NCBI GenBank assembly: GCA_030407315.1
Contig: JALQPE010002403.1
Coordinates: forward strand, 310,001-374,000
Source: Asparagopsis taxiformis
Lineage: Eukaryota; Rhodophyta; Florideophyceae; Bonnemaisoniales; Bonnemaisoniaceae
Length of the DNA stretch: 64,000 nt
Direction of reading: 5' to 3'
In this document: piece after piece, positions 39,854 through 50,013 of the stretch
Numbering within the stretch: position 1 is the stretch's first letter
Layout of the letters: every line of letters starts with the position of its first letter
Notes under the pieces: model-generated
Seen by the model: only the letters and a program-made list of their open reading frames with translations
Databases searched by the model: none
What the model was told of the DNA's origin: nothing
Made by a program: the position numbers and the translations under genes

Positions 39854-40715
39854 ATGTTCAAACACCTTTGTTTCATTTCGCCCCTCGTTGCACCCCGTCT
39901 CAGCCCATCATTAGTGACGATCCCCAAACTCAGTCATCCTCCTTACTTTTCAATCGCATCAATGACCCTGCGAGGGCCCCAATCGCCGCCTCCTGACTAC
40001 TCTTCAATCGACCGCAACCCATTTAATAAACAGTTGATGGCAATCTTCCGCGCAAAATTGGACGCAGAGCTGGGGTATTCCATTGACACCACCGGTTACG
40101 CCGGTATAATTGCTGTGGTGCGCGCCCTAGCGGATCGCCATCGCGCCAATCCTCACGCTCTTCGAGATGCTTCCCAGCGTGTTCTCATGTCCCTGTTCCC
40201 TAGCTGGCTCCCAAACGCATTTGCCGTTATGTTCTCCAAACCGATACCGCACTTTGCCGCATGGATTAATGCTGTTGTCACTGTGCTTGTCACGCAGTGG
40301 CTCATGGGGCCCTCAAAGCTTGCCGACGATGGCACCACAGTTGAAATAGAGCGCTGTCGCTATCTGGAAGGTAAGTCGTCTATTTCTCAAACATTGTCAT
40401 GCTTCAATGTAGTGATGATTCTCATCACATTCTACATATTTCGTTCATCTCGTGTGCTATTTTACAGAATCTGGATGTGTTGGTATCTGTGCAAATTCTT
40501 GCAAGACGGCCACTGAGGAATTCTTTCATCGCAATATGGGAATCGATCTGGCAATCGAGCCTAACCTGGAAGATTACAGTTGCAAATTTCAGTTTGGACA
40601 ATCGCCAAAGCCGCAGTCGCAGGATCCCTTCTTCCAGGAGACATGCTTTACAACGTGCCCATTGAACGGCGCCAAGCCAGGAAGTGTATGTGAGACGGTC
40701 AAAACCTCGCAATAA
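39854..40715 (+). CDS. DWARF27-like carotenoid isomerase homologue, two exons
   Basis: Exons 39854-40370 and 40468-40715 join to give 254 residues. The start chosen is ATG 39854, the one nearest the conserved part; the frame is open further upstream. Residues 1-60 look like a plastid transit peptide. The C-terminal half matches the DUF4033/D27 family: N-A-F-x-x-x-F-S-K-P-I-P and the W-L-M-G-P-S pattern (family W-L-V-G-P-C), then CRYLEESGCVGIC created exactly by the splice, C-x3-C nearby, M-G-I-D-L-A-I-E-P-N-L-E-D-Y-S-C, and FQFGQSP near the end. In plants D27 is an iron-dependent plastid beta-carotene 9-cis/all-trans isomerase that begins strigolactone synthesis. D27-like proteins also occur in algae that lack strigolactones. 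The substrate here is unknown. Confidence 0.85.
40371..40467 (+). other. Intron of the D27-like gene
   Basis: The 97-base intron starts GTAAGTCG and ends TTTTACAG. Splicing joins YLE with a codon split as G|AA to give CRYLEESGCVGIC, the conserved D27 signature; reading through would lose it. Confidence 0.9.
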
Positions 40716-40809
40716 TATACATAATGACGATGGCGGTGGCCTGCTTAAAATGCTAAATGCACCTTGGCGCCCCATCGCCATCAATCTTCGCTGCTATGGT
40801 ATAAAAGCG

Positions 40810-41739
40810 TCATGATGCTTGAATTTCATCCATAGACTGTGAACGTTGTAGTGCAGCTTCTGTTCTCCTCACTTTGGACGGGCGTGATGAATCGGTGTCT
40901 TCACTACTTTTGCTGTCATGCCGTTTGCGCGAATTGGCAGAATCATTTTCTTGTTTTGTTTCTGGCTCATCAATCCAGCCGTTTTCTATGAAGCGTGCGT
41001 AACCTCGTAATCGAGTGATCTTGGCATCAATATGGGCGGCATGCAAATCAATTCTCTGGACTTCTCGTTCTGCGCGACGCTGCTCAATTGCAGCCTTTCG
41101 TTGTCGTTCTCTAGCCTTCCAATATTCTCGTCTTATACTACTGATTGCGGCCATCTCTTCGGCCACTCTGCAGTAGTCCAAATCTTCCATGACTTTGCGC
41201 AGTTCGGGCACAGCGTCGGATTTGCTTTCAACGGTTGCCTTAATTGCGTCGAGACGCTCCTTGCACCAGGCTTCCACGGTGGATATAGGCGGCGGCGCGG
41301 GGGTGGGCGGCGGCTGCGGCCGATAGGTGCCCTTGAGCCAGGAGGGCGTTTGGGCGCCGCCGACGGCAGGTTGAATCGGAATGGGCAGCGCGGCGGGGAC
41401 ACTACTGGGACTGATTCTCGGGCTGCTTTGCAGCGCGGTGTTGGAGGGCGACTGATGCATGGGATTGGCAGCGGGCTGTCGTGGTGCGCCTGCTGACGTG
41501 CGTGGAGCAACATGCGGGTAGGGTGCAGTTGGAACGCGTGGTGCGGCTGGGGTGCGAGGCGTCCAGCCGAGCACCGGCAGCGCCGATGACTGCGCTGCGG
41601 ATGGACGATAGTAGCGCGTATATTGAGTCGGGCGCTGCAGTGGACGCGTCTGAGCGGGCGCCATGGCGGGCGGTTGCGGTGGATGAGACGGTGATGGTGG
41701 AGTTCTTTGGCGTGGAGGTTGTGACGGTGCTCCACTCAT
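40810..41739 (-). CDS. Proline-rich protein with coiled coil, function unknown
   Basis: The 309-residue protein starts at ATG 41739. Residues 1-150 are proline/alanine/glutamine-rich and disordered. Residues about 155-260 form a long, charged helix (WCKERLDAIKATV through ERQRKAAIEQRRAEREVQ), probably a coiled coil, ending in ARFIENGWIDEP. The last 45 residues are Ser/Asp/Lys-rich with a nuclear-localisation-like SRKRHD and PSKVRRTE. I recognise no family. The composition is that of a nuclear scaffold or transcription-related subunit, which is only inference. It converges with the D27-like gene, less than 100 bases between stops, and its stop side overlaps no other gene. Confidence 0.6.
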   Translation of the reverse strand: MSGAPSQPPRQRTPPSPSHPPQPPAMAPAQTRPLQRPTQYTRYYRPSAAQSSALPVLGWTPRTPAAPRVPTAPYPHVAPRTSAGAPRQPAANPMHQSPSNTALQSSPRISPSSVPAALPIPIQPAVGGAQTPSWLKGTYRPQPPPTPAPPPISTVEAWCKERLDAIKATVESKSDAVPELRKVMEDLDYCRVAEEMAAISSIRREYWKARERQRKAAIEQRRAEREVQRIDLHAAHIDAKITRLRGYARFIENGWIDEPETKQENDSANSRKRHDSKSSEDTDSSRPSKVRRTEAALQRSQSMDEIQAS

Positions 41740-41967
41740 GCTGCATTAATGCAGATGCAACGACGTGACTAGACAATTGTGCAGAGGAAATGGCAGCGCA
41801 TGCGCGATTGATTGATCCACCAGCTCTCCCTAAGCTGCCCATGTTAATGTTACTGCAAGTAGCATGGTAGAGATAGTTGAGTCGAGACGCAGCACGTCCC
41901 ACGTGTGAAATTCAAATATTTACCTCATAATTCGCGTTTGCGGCTCTCCGCTTGCAAGTGTCAATCC

Positions 41968-43467
41968 CTAATTCCCCAGCTCTCGTCCCTGTCGATATCT
42001 CGATTTGCCAAACGTAATCAGCACTTTGTCCGTGTACCATCCCTCCCGCTGCAAGCCGTCGAGTAGTTTCGGAAACTGCTCCTCCGTCCATTCGTACGAC
42101 GCCCTCGTCACGTTGCCGATCTCCTCCCGCGTCCACCACTGCCCCGTCTCCCCCGCCTCCTCGACCCGACGCAGTAGATCACGGCCCTGCAAAATGGCTC
42201 GCAGCATGTCGACTGCTCGCGCATCCTCGCGCAGCATAATGCCCACACACTGCTTGTTGTACGCCACAATGTAGCGGTCGCTACGGTTGCGCAGCGCTCG
42301 ACTCACGTCGCGTCCACATTCTACAAAATCCAGTAGCTGCGCGCCCAATCGCAGTCGCCGCCGCGACGGCGGAGCTGAAAAAGCATAGATAAACCTCTCT
42401 TGCCTGTTCACCTGGCGTATAGACGCAACAGTTGTGGTAGACAAGTATTGGTCAATAATCAAATTGAGACGCTGCCAGTTTAGCGTGCGCAACTGCACAC
42501 ACGACACTCCGTTGTACATACTGGTAAGGTGTGCAGATGCCAACGCAAAGTACACCGCTACAGTTGGTAGTAGCCGCTCCGCCCCATCTATGGATGCTAG
42601 CAATGTTGATAATGTGGCACCCACAGCTAGACCCAGCAAATTGCCAACGACTACCTGTCCCTCGCCTCTGCTCGATACGTCGCCGATATTTGAGCTGATC
42701 GCAAACGAATCTAGAAATACTCGATAGCTCGGCCCACTCATAGCTCCGCCAGCTTCTTTCAAAAGTGCAGCCAACGTTCCAAACAGTAGAAAGAAGGCTG
42801 GATGGGTAACACTTAATATTTCTACGCCGGCACTGAGTGCCATCAATGAATCGCCAACCATTCTATATCGCTTTGGATCGGCATCGACAACTTGGGCAAG
42901 TCTAGTTGAAACGACAAGCTTTGTCGCCATACCCAGCCCGTCTTTGAGTACCCATTGTAGAGATGCGCTCAGAGCTAATGTAAAGGCAGTGCTCAATCCC
43001 AATGACGACAACAGGGAGGTTGTGCCCAGTACATAGTATGAATTGCGAAATAGTTGGCGTAATATATGCCATTTCACCCAGCTGGAATACTCGGGCGACA
43101 CTGAATCTGGCCAGCCAGTCGGCAGAAGCGCTTTCAGAGGAGAAGTTAGACCTGGTAGTGAAAGGGCGAAAGGGGACTTGTCCTCTAGAACGTCACATTC
43201 ACCGCCGTCAATATCCACCATGTATATGCGTCGGCCGTGAAAGTGCCAGGGTTTGCCATCGCATTGTTCTACTATGGAGATAACGGTGTTGCCAGCCTCA
43301 ATGGAGCGTGTAAGCTCTGGGAAATTGTCTTCGTCGAGACGTTTTCTACCGAGCGGGAGCTGCGCGATTGGTGCAGAGGTTTGGAAGGAGCATGAATTGG
43401 GGCGCGGGCGCAGAGAGGACGTGGAATGGCGGTGGAGCACTGAGGTGGGATGGAGAAATGCGACCAT
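41968..43467 (-). CDS. RUS family protein (ROOT UV-B SENSITIVE, DUF647)
   Basis: The 499-residue protein starts at ATG 43467 (MVAFLHP); only a TTG precedes it. The DUF647 domain begins near residue 118 with GWPDSVSPEYSSWVKW, matching the family pattern P-x-G-Y-P-x-S-V-x-x-x-Y-x-x-Y. It continues through LGLSTAFTLALSASLQWVLKDGLGM and the D-x-K-x-x-R-M-V-G-D-x-x-M region (DPKRYRMVGDSLM), and G-Q-V-V-V-G-N-L-L-G-L. The N-terminal 100 residues, rich in Ser and Arg, suggest plastid targeting. RUS1/RUS2 of Arabidopsis act in early seedling UV-B and vitamin-B6-linked signalling; algal members have no settled function. A C-terminal domain (about 400-499) contains LDGLQREGW, usual in the family. Confidence 0.85.
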   Translation of the reverse strand: MVAFLHPTSVLHRHSTSSLRPRPNSCSFQTSAPIAQLPLGRKRLDEDNFPELTRSIEAGNTVISIVEQCDGKPWHFHGRRIYMVDIDGGECDVLEDKSPFALSLPGLTSPLKALLPTGWPDSVSPEYSSWVKWHILRQLFRNSYYVLGTTSLLSSLGLSTAFTLALSASLQWVLKDGLGMATKLVVSTRLAQVVDADPKRYRMVGDSLMALSAGVEILSVTHPAFFLLFGTLAALLKEAGGAMSGPSYRVFLDSFAISSNIGDVSSRGEGQVVVGNLLGLAVGATLSTLLASIDGAERLLPTVAVYFALASAHLTSMYNGVSCVQLRTLNWQRLNLIIDQYLSTTTVASIRQVNRQERFIYAFSAPPSRRRLRLGAQLLDFVECGRDVSRALRNRSDRYIVAYNKQCVGIMLREDARAVDMLRAILQGRDLLRRVEEAGETGQWWTREEIGNVTRASYEWTEEQFPKLLDGLQREGWYTDKVLITFGKSRYRQGRELGN

Positions 43468-44050
43468 GACTGGAGAGCAATCGGGTCTAGGTGCAGTATT
43501 GGTTGAGAGACAAGGCAATTTGTTGCTCGCAGATTAGGTTGACCTCACCAGTTCAAGTGTTACACGTAGTTTGGAGAGGTTGTCAAGAAAATATAAAACA
43601 TTTTGAAAAAGTATCAGCAACGCGTGGCAGAGAGGATCGATCTGTAACGCTATGACTGATAACTGAAATCGAGACCAATGGCAACGGTGCACGTTGCACT
43701 AATCGACGGTTGCAATTTGATCGCAACGTCCACTGATGAAGCGCCAAGTAGACGCGGTGATGCAGCACAAAAAAAACGGCCCAGCGGGGCAGATAAAGTG
43801 GCGCGAAAAATTGCATTGGGAGGCCCCTGTTAGGCGACAACTGGATTAGAATGCGTGCAGTGAATGCACTGTGCATTGCAGTGCGGCATAATTTTTTGCG
43901 CGAGCAAAATGCATTGTGTCGTTGGACACACATGCCATCGTTCCTGCCCCTGCAGCGCGCACCGTCGTTGAACGCCTAGCGTACAACTCGCGCATCTCTC
44001 TCCCACCGGGTGGCGCCCTGGTCGACAGCCCAACCACCACAATCGTCGTC
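43468..44050. other. Bidirectional promoter region
   Basis: The 583-base gap separates the divergent RUS and zinc-finger gene starts. An open frame precedes the ATG at 44051 from a GTG at 43916 and is probably leader. No clear TATA box was found. Confidence 0.45.
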
Positions 44051-47000
44051 ATGGACGCTCCAAACAGCGCAAGAGAAAATGCCATCTACGGTATCTTCGG
44101 TCCTCAACAGCTCGCAGACCATCGTTCAGTGCGAGGTGTCGCCTTTGACAATCACCTCGAACAGCTCGAATCCACTCTCAACACGCCCGACCTACGCTAC
44201 AACCCACTCCCCCCCGTCGACATCAATCCACCCGCTCAATACTGGCAGCACGCCTACACACACATGCCGCCACCACTGCCGCCCCCATTGCCGCACCAAT
44301 CTTATCAGCCCGTCAATCCCGCGCCCGCTTTCGAGCTCCCCGTACACCACTCCATCCGCGCCCCTATGCACGACCCGTACCCCACCCACTATGTGTCCAT
44401 TCCGCATGTCGTGTCCTCATTCCCGGCCCTGCCGCGTCTGCCCTCGATTTCTAACCATGCTCACCACAAATCAGTGCCGTCCAAAGTGCCCGCTGCCGCG
44501 CCCAAACGTCGCCGCAACTCGCATTCCCTTCCGCGACCACTCTCTCAGTTATCCCCGCCCGCAGCCATCCTCCCCGATGCGTCGCAAAATCTCCCCCTGC
44601 CACAGGCACTCCAGCCGCTCATCGTTCCCGAGTTGCCGCCTTCGCCCCCGCCCAAGCGTCCGAGGGGTCGTCCCCCCACCCGTTTGTCGGCCACTTCGGC
44701 GAAAGCCGGATCAAAGCCCGCCCCCAAGTGTACCGGACGTCGCGCCTCCTTGAGGAAAAAGGGTGCCGCGCAGAACCATGTTCAGAGAGACACTTGCATT
44801 TCGCCTACCCCTCCCCCGTCTACTGCGCAACATGCCGTCCACAATTCCGATTGTACCTCACCCGTACATCATGATGCTGTGTCCGGTTTGCAGCAGTTAC
44901 GCCGTTCGTTACAACGCCAACCTCGCGATACTGAACCACACCACACTGGTCGTACTGCGCACCCTAATATACCAGACCAAATTCCGCCCATTCATACATA
45001 TAACGCGCAAGTTTCTTCGTCTGCTCAACTTCTCCCTAGCATAACGCACGCTGATTCCTTGCCACCTATCCAGGACGACCAAGGCATACTCCAAAATCGT
45101 AATATTCAACATGACGACCGAAACGACTTTACTACCCACCCCCTTTCCCTTTCAAATCTCGACAACCCAATGTCACCGCTTTCAAAACCTACTCAAAATG
45201 CGACACCACCTCAGCGAGGAAGAAGCTCTTCAGATATACCGAAAGGCATCACTTCCACTTTTGAGCATTCCGATCTTCATCATGCAATCCGGCCCTCACA
45301 ATCCTCTGTCCCAACTCCAACGTTTTCTTCACCAAAACCACGAGATGTGCAGCATGACGCAACACGGGATAACTTGTATATCACTCCTACTCCATCCGTG
45401 CCTCCTGTGAATACTAATTTACAATTGGCGGGCTCAGACCCAGCCAGCTCGGCTCCCGATTTCCACATGGATTCCCCAGTGGATAATCCGGATTTGCGCA
45501 CTAGGAGAACAAAGCCTGTTGTGCGTCGGAAAAAGAAGGCTGCGACAAACACATCATCAGAGGCTCCCATATCGCAGCCTGATGGGAATGCTGCCAGCCT
45601 GGGTGATATCACTGCCACCGACGCCGGAAATGTGACAAATCCAACTCTCCCAAGTCACTTGAATCCGACTGCGAGAAATTCCAAGCCTGTGAAAAAGCCG
45701 ACAGCAAAATCTGTACCCGTGAACACTCACTCTTTTGGACCGATTGTAGCGAATCCCAGTGTGGACAATTTAGTATCCGATGAATGTGCTGCGCTGAAGC
45801 CCACTCCAGCAAAGTCTCTCTCCAAGGGATTGAAGAGGAGTGCGTCTAAAATGGCAGCAGACAACACTGCATTGGGGAAACGGGGCGTGGCAAAGTCTAC
45901 TGCCAAGAGGGCAAGGTCTGTGAAAGCCGCCTCTAAGAAGACTACACACGCGAAGGCTATTCCTGGAAACGTCTCTCCTCCGCAGAAACCCATGCCTCCT
46001 ATTATGCTGAAGCTAATTTTGAGGCGTGGCTCAGTAGTTGGACAGGGTTCGCAAACCCGGAGGGAGCTGGAAGAACGCGAAATATTGGTGACTAATGCCA
46101 ATTCTTCTGTTGCAGTTACTACTTCCGAAGGGGTCACCAACCATATATCCCCCATTGCTCCGAAGCCAAATTCTGGGAAACAGGTTGAAAAGCCAAGCAC
46201 TAGAAAGGCCGCTTTCGCGGATGCGGAAGATGATGTCCAAAAGCAACCAAGACATGTGACTGAATCGCAATTAACGCAACCAACTCGGGTAGTTTGCAGT
46301 GAACCAAAATCAAAGATAAGAGCCGACAAATCTAAGTCGAAGAAAGTTGCTTTTGCAGTTGCGGTGAATGAAAGTCATCAGAACTTGGCCGCTGCCGAAC
46401 AATCCGAAGGAGCTCATTCGAGTCGCGTTGATTTTGTCACCACCAAAAGCGTTTCGAAAACAAAGAGCAATGCGGAATCGTCTCGGAAGCAAATGAAGGC
46501 TAAAAGTGGTATAAGTGGATCAAAGGTATCTAAACCAAAGCCTTTGAAGAAGAAGAGGAAACAGCCTTCAGGGAACAGTGGAGGAAACACTGTAGATGCT
46601 ACTGTTCCTCGTCTGAAGACAAATAGGGGGAGTATGAAAAACGGACCTGAGACAGTGCCAACATCTCCCGTAGTCTCACGGAAAGAATTTCCTCCACAGT
46701 GGGAAATTCCTTCGCCTGGGAGCATGCCGAAGCTCCCAGCTAGTGGCCTTGAACGCCCAGTGTCTAAATCACAGCCGCGACCTCTTTCCACATCGAAGAA
46801 GAGGACGAGACCAAACGGGAACCCAGTGGCAAAGCCCGTCTTAAAGAAGTCGATCAGTAAGAAGCAGGCATCATATCAAGCTGCTCCCACCGTTCCAGAA
46901 TCGATGTGTTCTCCATCGTCGGTGCACGACAATCAGGTCTTACAATCAGAAATCAGGCATGAGAAAAATGAAACGAGCGTTACTGGAGGAAGAAGAGATA

Positions 47001-49789
47001 ATCCGTTGCAATCGGTACCGACATCAACTACTGCGGAAGAAACACCAAATACAGTCATTCAACGAGAGAATCATTCGAGTGGTGAAATCGGACTTCCTGT
47101 GCTGGGAACAAAGACATTTGCAAGCCTCAAAACTGGGACTCGAAATGCTGAAGAGCCAAGGGAGAGAAAAATCACTGCTTGTCATCAAGAGCATGTCGAA
47201 GGTAAAAGTTTGAATGCTACCGTCGGTACAAAAGGTGACATAGCCAAGGGCACTGATGTTGAAAACAATTCTATGATACCTTCGGAACGGGACAACTCAC
47301 GAGAAATTACAACTCCACATGAGCAACATGGACCTTCCCAGGAAGAACAATTGAAAACCAGCATTACTACTGAAGATCATGAAGCCAGGACTACTAACAT
47401 TCAAAACAAACTCGCAGAGCCTTGCGAGCGGAGCGCTCCTAATGAAGAAGTTATTCGAAGAGAGGAACAAAAGCCCTCTTCAAATGATTTTGCAGATCAG
47501 GAGCAAGTGAATAGCCTCAAAGTTGTTGAGCGCACAAGTTCAAATGAATCATTTATACGTGCTGCGGAGAAAGAAGCACCAGATGATGCTCGGCACAAGA
47601 CTATTGAAACTGCCGAATGTGAACAGACAGGTGAAAAGTTTCAATGCACTGCGGAAAATGATATATCGGGTGACGACGGGAGCAAATCCACGCAGCTTTT
47701 ATCATCATCGCACGAAAACTCGCCGGACGTATCTCTGGGCCCCAAACTTACTATCAACGATGATATGCTCCTGCCACCAGACCAAGGTTACGCACCTCAC
47801 GAAGTGGAGCGTAAGAAACTGTCTGCGAGAAAGGACAAAACCGAGTTGTGCACTGAACGGGAAGCCTTAATTTCATGCAGTCTATGTCAAGAATCGATTC
47901 GACTGGTGGAGTCGACTAAACACCCTTTGTACTCTATTCGTGGATTTGATATTTGCGCCCGTTGCCGGATAGAAGTTTCTTCTAGATTGAAGAGTAACGG
48001 TGCCATTGAGCGTGCACCCATCTCCGGCGATCCTGAAATGGTCGTAAAAAGGACAAATCTGCTCACTCTTCTAGTTGAGGAGATGGTGCAAAGACGTCTC
48101 CCCAGTCAAAGGAAAGCATCGAATCTGGAAGATGTTTACAGAGAGATTATCAGTCAGGATAAAAATGAACTGCGGAGACGTGCTGAATCACTTGCAGTGC
48201 CATTTGACATCATCCCGGTGTTTATAACCTTGCTTAGGATTGTAGGCGTGAAGCTTAAATCGGGCTCTCTTTGTTGGCCGTCTGGGATTGTGGAGCTACC
48301 AACATTGGAAGATACAATAGCTATTATTGGAAATGCGCTGCCGCGCTCATTCTGCTCTTTGGGAAGTGAGGATACACCAGGGCATAGCGCCTGGAAGCGG
48401 GCTTTTGGAAGCAAAGCTTTGACTGAAGGCATCACAACGTCTTGCATGCTTTTCGAATTGATGTTTGCCGCCTTGGGTGTTACCGCACGCCACGTTCAAG
48501 GTTGCAAGCGGCACTCGGAAAACAGTAGTTCTCGATGCCGTGTTAAATTTCATCCCACCAGTGTCGCAGCATGCATGTATCGTGCGGAGGAGAAATTTTC
48601 GTCACCATGTGCAAGATCACTGTACAACAACATGTTCAGCGGTCAGGACGCGCGAGTCTATTGTGAGGCCAATGATCTAGAACTAGAGCATGAGGTTCTC
48701 TCGGGACCCCGTTCAGGAGTGTGCTGTTCGTGTGGAAGTGCACACGACAAAAGTTTCTTCCCATTCCACTTTACAAAGTGTACCGACTGCCCTCGGGAGT
48801 TCTGCTCTGTGTGTCTATGTAATGTTTTTGGAGCCAACGAATACATCCAGGCGAGGCGAGGCAACTATTGCTGTTTGTCATGCCGCTTCAAGCATAACGT
48901 CACTGCGCTGGACCGTTCGAAGTCACGTAGAATGAGTGCAGCTGTTGTCGACGTACAAGCGGCGCGAAAGTCGCGCATTCAAAACTTGCAATCTCGCACA
49001 ACAGGCAAACGTGCTCGAGTGATCATGAAGCTACCACCGGCGCGCAGGCTAAATTTTCCGCTTCTTCGGCTGTCCTCGTCAACCAAGAAGGAAGTTTTGC
49101 GCACAAAGAAATGCGTGCGTAAACACTCTTCAACTGGTTTTGCCAAGTTTTGTGAAATGCAAAACGACCGCATGATCCTGTGCGGTCGCTCGCATGCGTT
49201 TGTGAACCATATCTGCATGGCATGCAAGTTGTCTGTGGTCAACGGCGACGTGGAGCGGGCGAATCCGGACCTATTCACGGCACCGCCGACGGACCGACCG
49301 CTGGACGGCATCGTTTCGTGCACAGTGGAAGGCTGCAAGAACATGCTGCACCAGCGCTGCATGCCGGAGCATGAAATCAATCGGCGGCGCAGCACACGTG
49401 CAGGATGGCAATGCCCGCAGCACAAATGCAGTGTGTGCGAACAACGCGACGAATCGAAATTGGTGCGTTGCTATACGTGCCCGGTGGCATATTGCAAAGA
49501 GCACTTTCCGAGTAAGAGTGAAGTGTTCATTTTTTCGGACAAGATCATTGCGTGCCAGACATGTCGGAGACGACTCGAACCGCCGGCTCGTGCGGTTTCG
49601 CGTGCAACGGGCGAAAGTGGACGCAAGCAGAGCTTGAAGAACGAACTGGCTGTGGCGCTGGCGATTGAGCAGCGGCAGCGCAGCACGCTGTTGGAAAAGC
49701 TGATTGAAATGCCGGAGAAGATGGAGCAGGCGGTGAGCTCGGAGGAGTGGCAAAAGCGAGTACAAAGTGTTAGAAAAAAGATGCAGTAA
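44051..49789 (+). CDS. Very large nuclear zinc-finger (PHD-like) protein
   Basis: An intronless 1912-residue frame starts at ATG 44051 (MDAPNSAREN). The frame is open 45 codons upstream but only from a GTG. Residues 1-200 are proline-rich. An AT-hook-like KRPRGRPP lies near residue 201. About 230-1250 is disordered and rich in K, S, T, P, E. The last third is ordered and cysteine-rich. One zinc module lies near 1275 (SCSLCQES, later DICARC) and a second near 1556-1600 (CCSCG, KCTDCP, FCSVCLC, NYCCLSC). A PHD-like/C5HCH-type array lies at about 1710-1840 (HICMACKL, VSCTVEGC, HQRCMP, WQCPQHKCSVC, VRCYTCPVAYCKEHFP). Between them, about 1340-1550, a helical region has no family I know. The second module recalls the zf-4CXXC_R1 type and the last recalls NSD-family PHD fingers. 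A chromatin or transcription role is inferred. Confidence 0.7.
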   Translation: MDAPNSARENAIYGIFGPQQLADHRSVRGVAFDNHLEQLESTLNTPDLRYNPLPPVDINPPAQYWQHAYTHMPPPLPPPLPHQSYQPVNPAPAFELPVHHSIRAPMHDPYPTHYVSIPHVVSSFPALPRLPSISNHAHHKSVPSKVPAAAPKRRRNSHSLPRPLSQLSPPAAILPDASQNLPLPQALQPLIVPELPPSPPPKRPRGRPPTRLSATSAKAGSKPAPKCTGRRASLRKKGAAQNHVQRDTCISPTPPPSTAQHAVHNSDCTSPVHHDAVSGLQQLRRSLQRQPRDTEPHHTGRTAHPNIPDQIPPIHTYNAQVSSSAQLLPSITHADSLPPIQDDQGILQNRNIQHDDRNDFTTHPLSLSNLDNPMSPLSKPTQNATPPQRGRSSSDIPKGITSTFEHSDLHHAIRPSQSSVPTPTFSSPKPRDVQHDATRDNLYITPTPSVPPVNTNLQLAGSDPASSAPDFHMDSPVDNPDLRTRRTKPVVRRKKKAATNTSSEAPISQPDGNAASLGDITATDAGNVTNPTLPSHLNPTARNSKPVKKPTAKSVPVNTHSFGPIVANPSVDNLVSDECAALKPTPAKSLSKGLKRSASKMAADNTALGKRGVAKSTAKRARSVKAASKKTTHAKAIPGNVSPPQKPMPPIMLKLILRRGSVVGQGSQTRRELEEREILVTNANSSVAVTTSEGVTNHISPIAPKPNSGKQVEKPSTRKAAFADAEDDVQKQPRHVTESQLTQPTRVVCSEPKSKIRADKSKSKKVAFAVAVNESHQNLAAAEQSEGAHSSRVDFVTTKSVSKTKSNAESSRKQMKAKSGISGSKVSKPKPLKKKRKQPSGNSGGNTVDATVPRLKTNRGSMKNGPETVPTSPVVSRKEFPPQWEIPSPGSMPKLPASGLERPVSKSQPRPLSTSKKRTRPNGNPVAKPVLKKSISKKQASYQAAPTVPESMCSPSSVHDNQVLQSEIRHEKNETSVTGGRRDNPLQSVPTSTTAEETPNTVIQRENHSSGEIGLPVLGTKTFASLKTGTRNAEEPRERKITACHQEHVEGKSLNATVGTKGDIAKGTDVENNSMIPSERDNSREITTPHEQHGPSQEEQLKTSITTEDHEARTTNIQNKLAEPCERSAPNEEVIRREEQKPSSNDFADQEQVNSLKVVERTSSNESFIRAAEKEAPDDARHKTIETAECEQTGEKFQCTAENDISGDDGSKSTQLLSSSHENSPDVSLGPKLTINDDMLLPPDQGYAPHEVERKKLSARKDKTELCTEREALISCSLCQESIRLVESTKHPLYSIRGFDICARCRIEVSSRLKSNGAIERAPISGDPEMVVKRTNLLTLLVEEMVQRRLPSQRKASNLEDVYREIISQDKNELRRRAESLAVPFDIIPVFITLLRIVGVKLKSGSLCWPSGIVELPTLEDTIAIIGNALPRSFCSLGSEDTPGHSAWKRAFGSKALTEGITTSCMLFELMFAALGVTARHVQGCKRHSENSSSRCRVKFHPTSVAACMYRAEEKFSSPCARSLYNNMFSGQDARVYCEANDLELEHEVLSGPRSGVCCSCGSAHDKSFFPFHFTKCTDCPREFCSVCLCNVFGANEYIQARRGNYCCLSCRFKHNVTALDRSKSRRMSAAVVDVQAARKSRIQNLQSRTTGKRARVIMKLPPARRLNFPLLRLSSSTKKEVLRTKKCVRKHSSTGFAKFCEMQNDRMILCGRSHAFVNHICMACKLSVVNGDVERANPDLFTAPPTDRPLDGIVSCTVEGCKNMLHQRCMPEHEINRRRSTRAGWQCPQHKCSVCEQRDESKLVRCYTCPVAYCKEHFPSKSEVFIFSDKIIACQTCRRRLEPPARAVSRATGESGRKQSLKNELAVALAIEQRQRSTLLEKLIEMPEKMEQAVSSEEWQKRVQSVRKKMQ

Positions 49790-50013
49790 CTGTAGTAGTT
49801 TTAATTCCGTAGCGATAGAACATTCGTACGCCAACCACAAACTGTACAAACTTTTTGCCCGGACACGGGATGTGTAACATTTATACTAACTGCGACATAA
49901 ACATGGAATATTTTGATAAAGGCGCACCAATACCCAATCAATGCTGACAACTGGTGCGGTTTATAACGAAACAGCTTCTAGTCAACATATCGGTCGTGCA
50001 GCCATTAGTTTAT

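Noticed and set aside
43916..44050. 45-codon upstream extension of the large zinc-finger gene
   Set aside because: Starts with GTG; the first ATG is at 44051.
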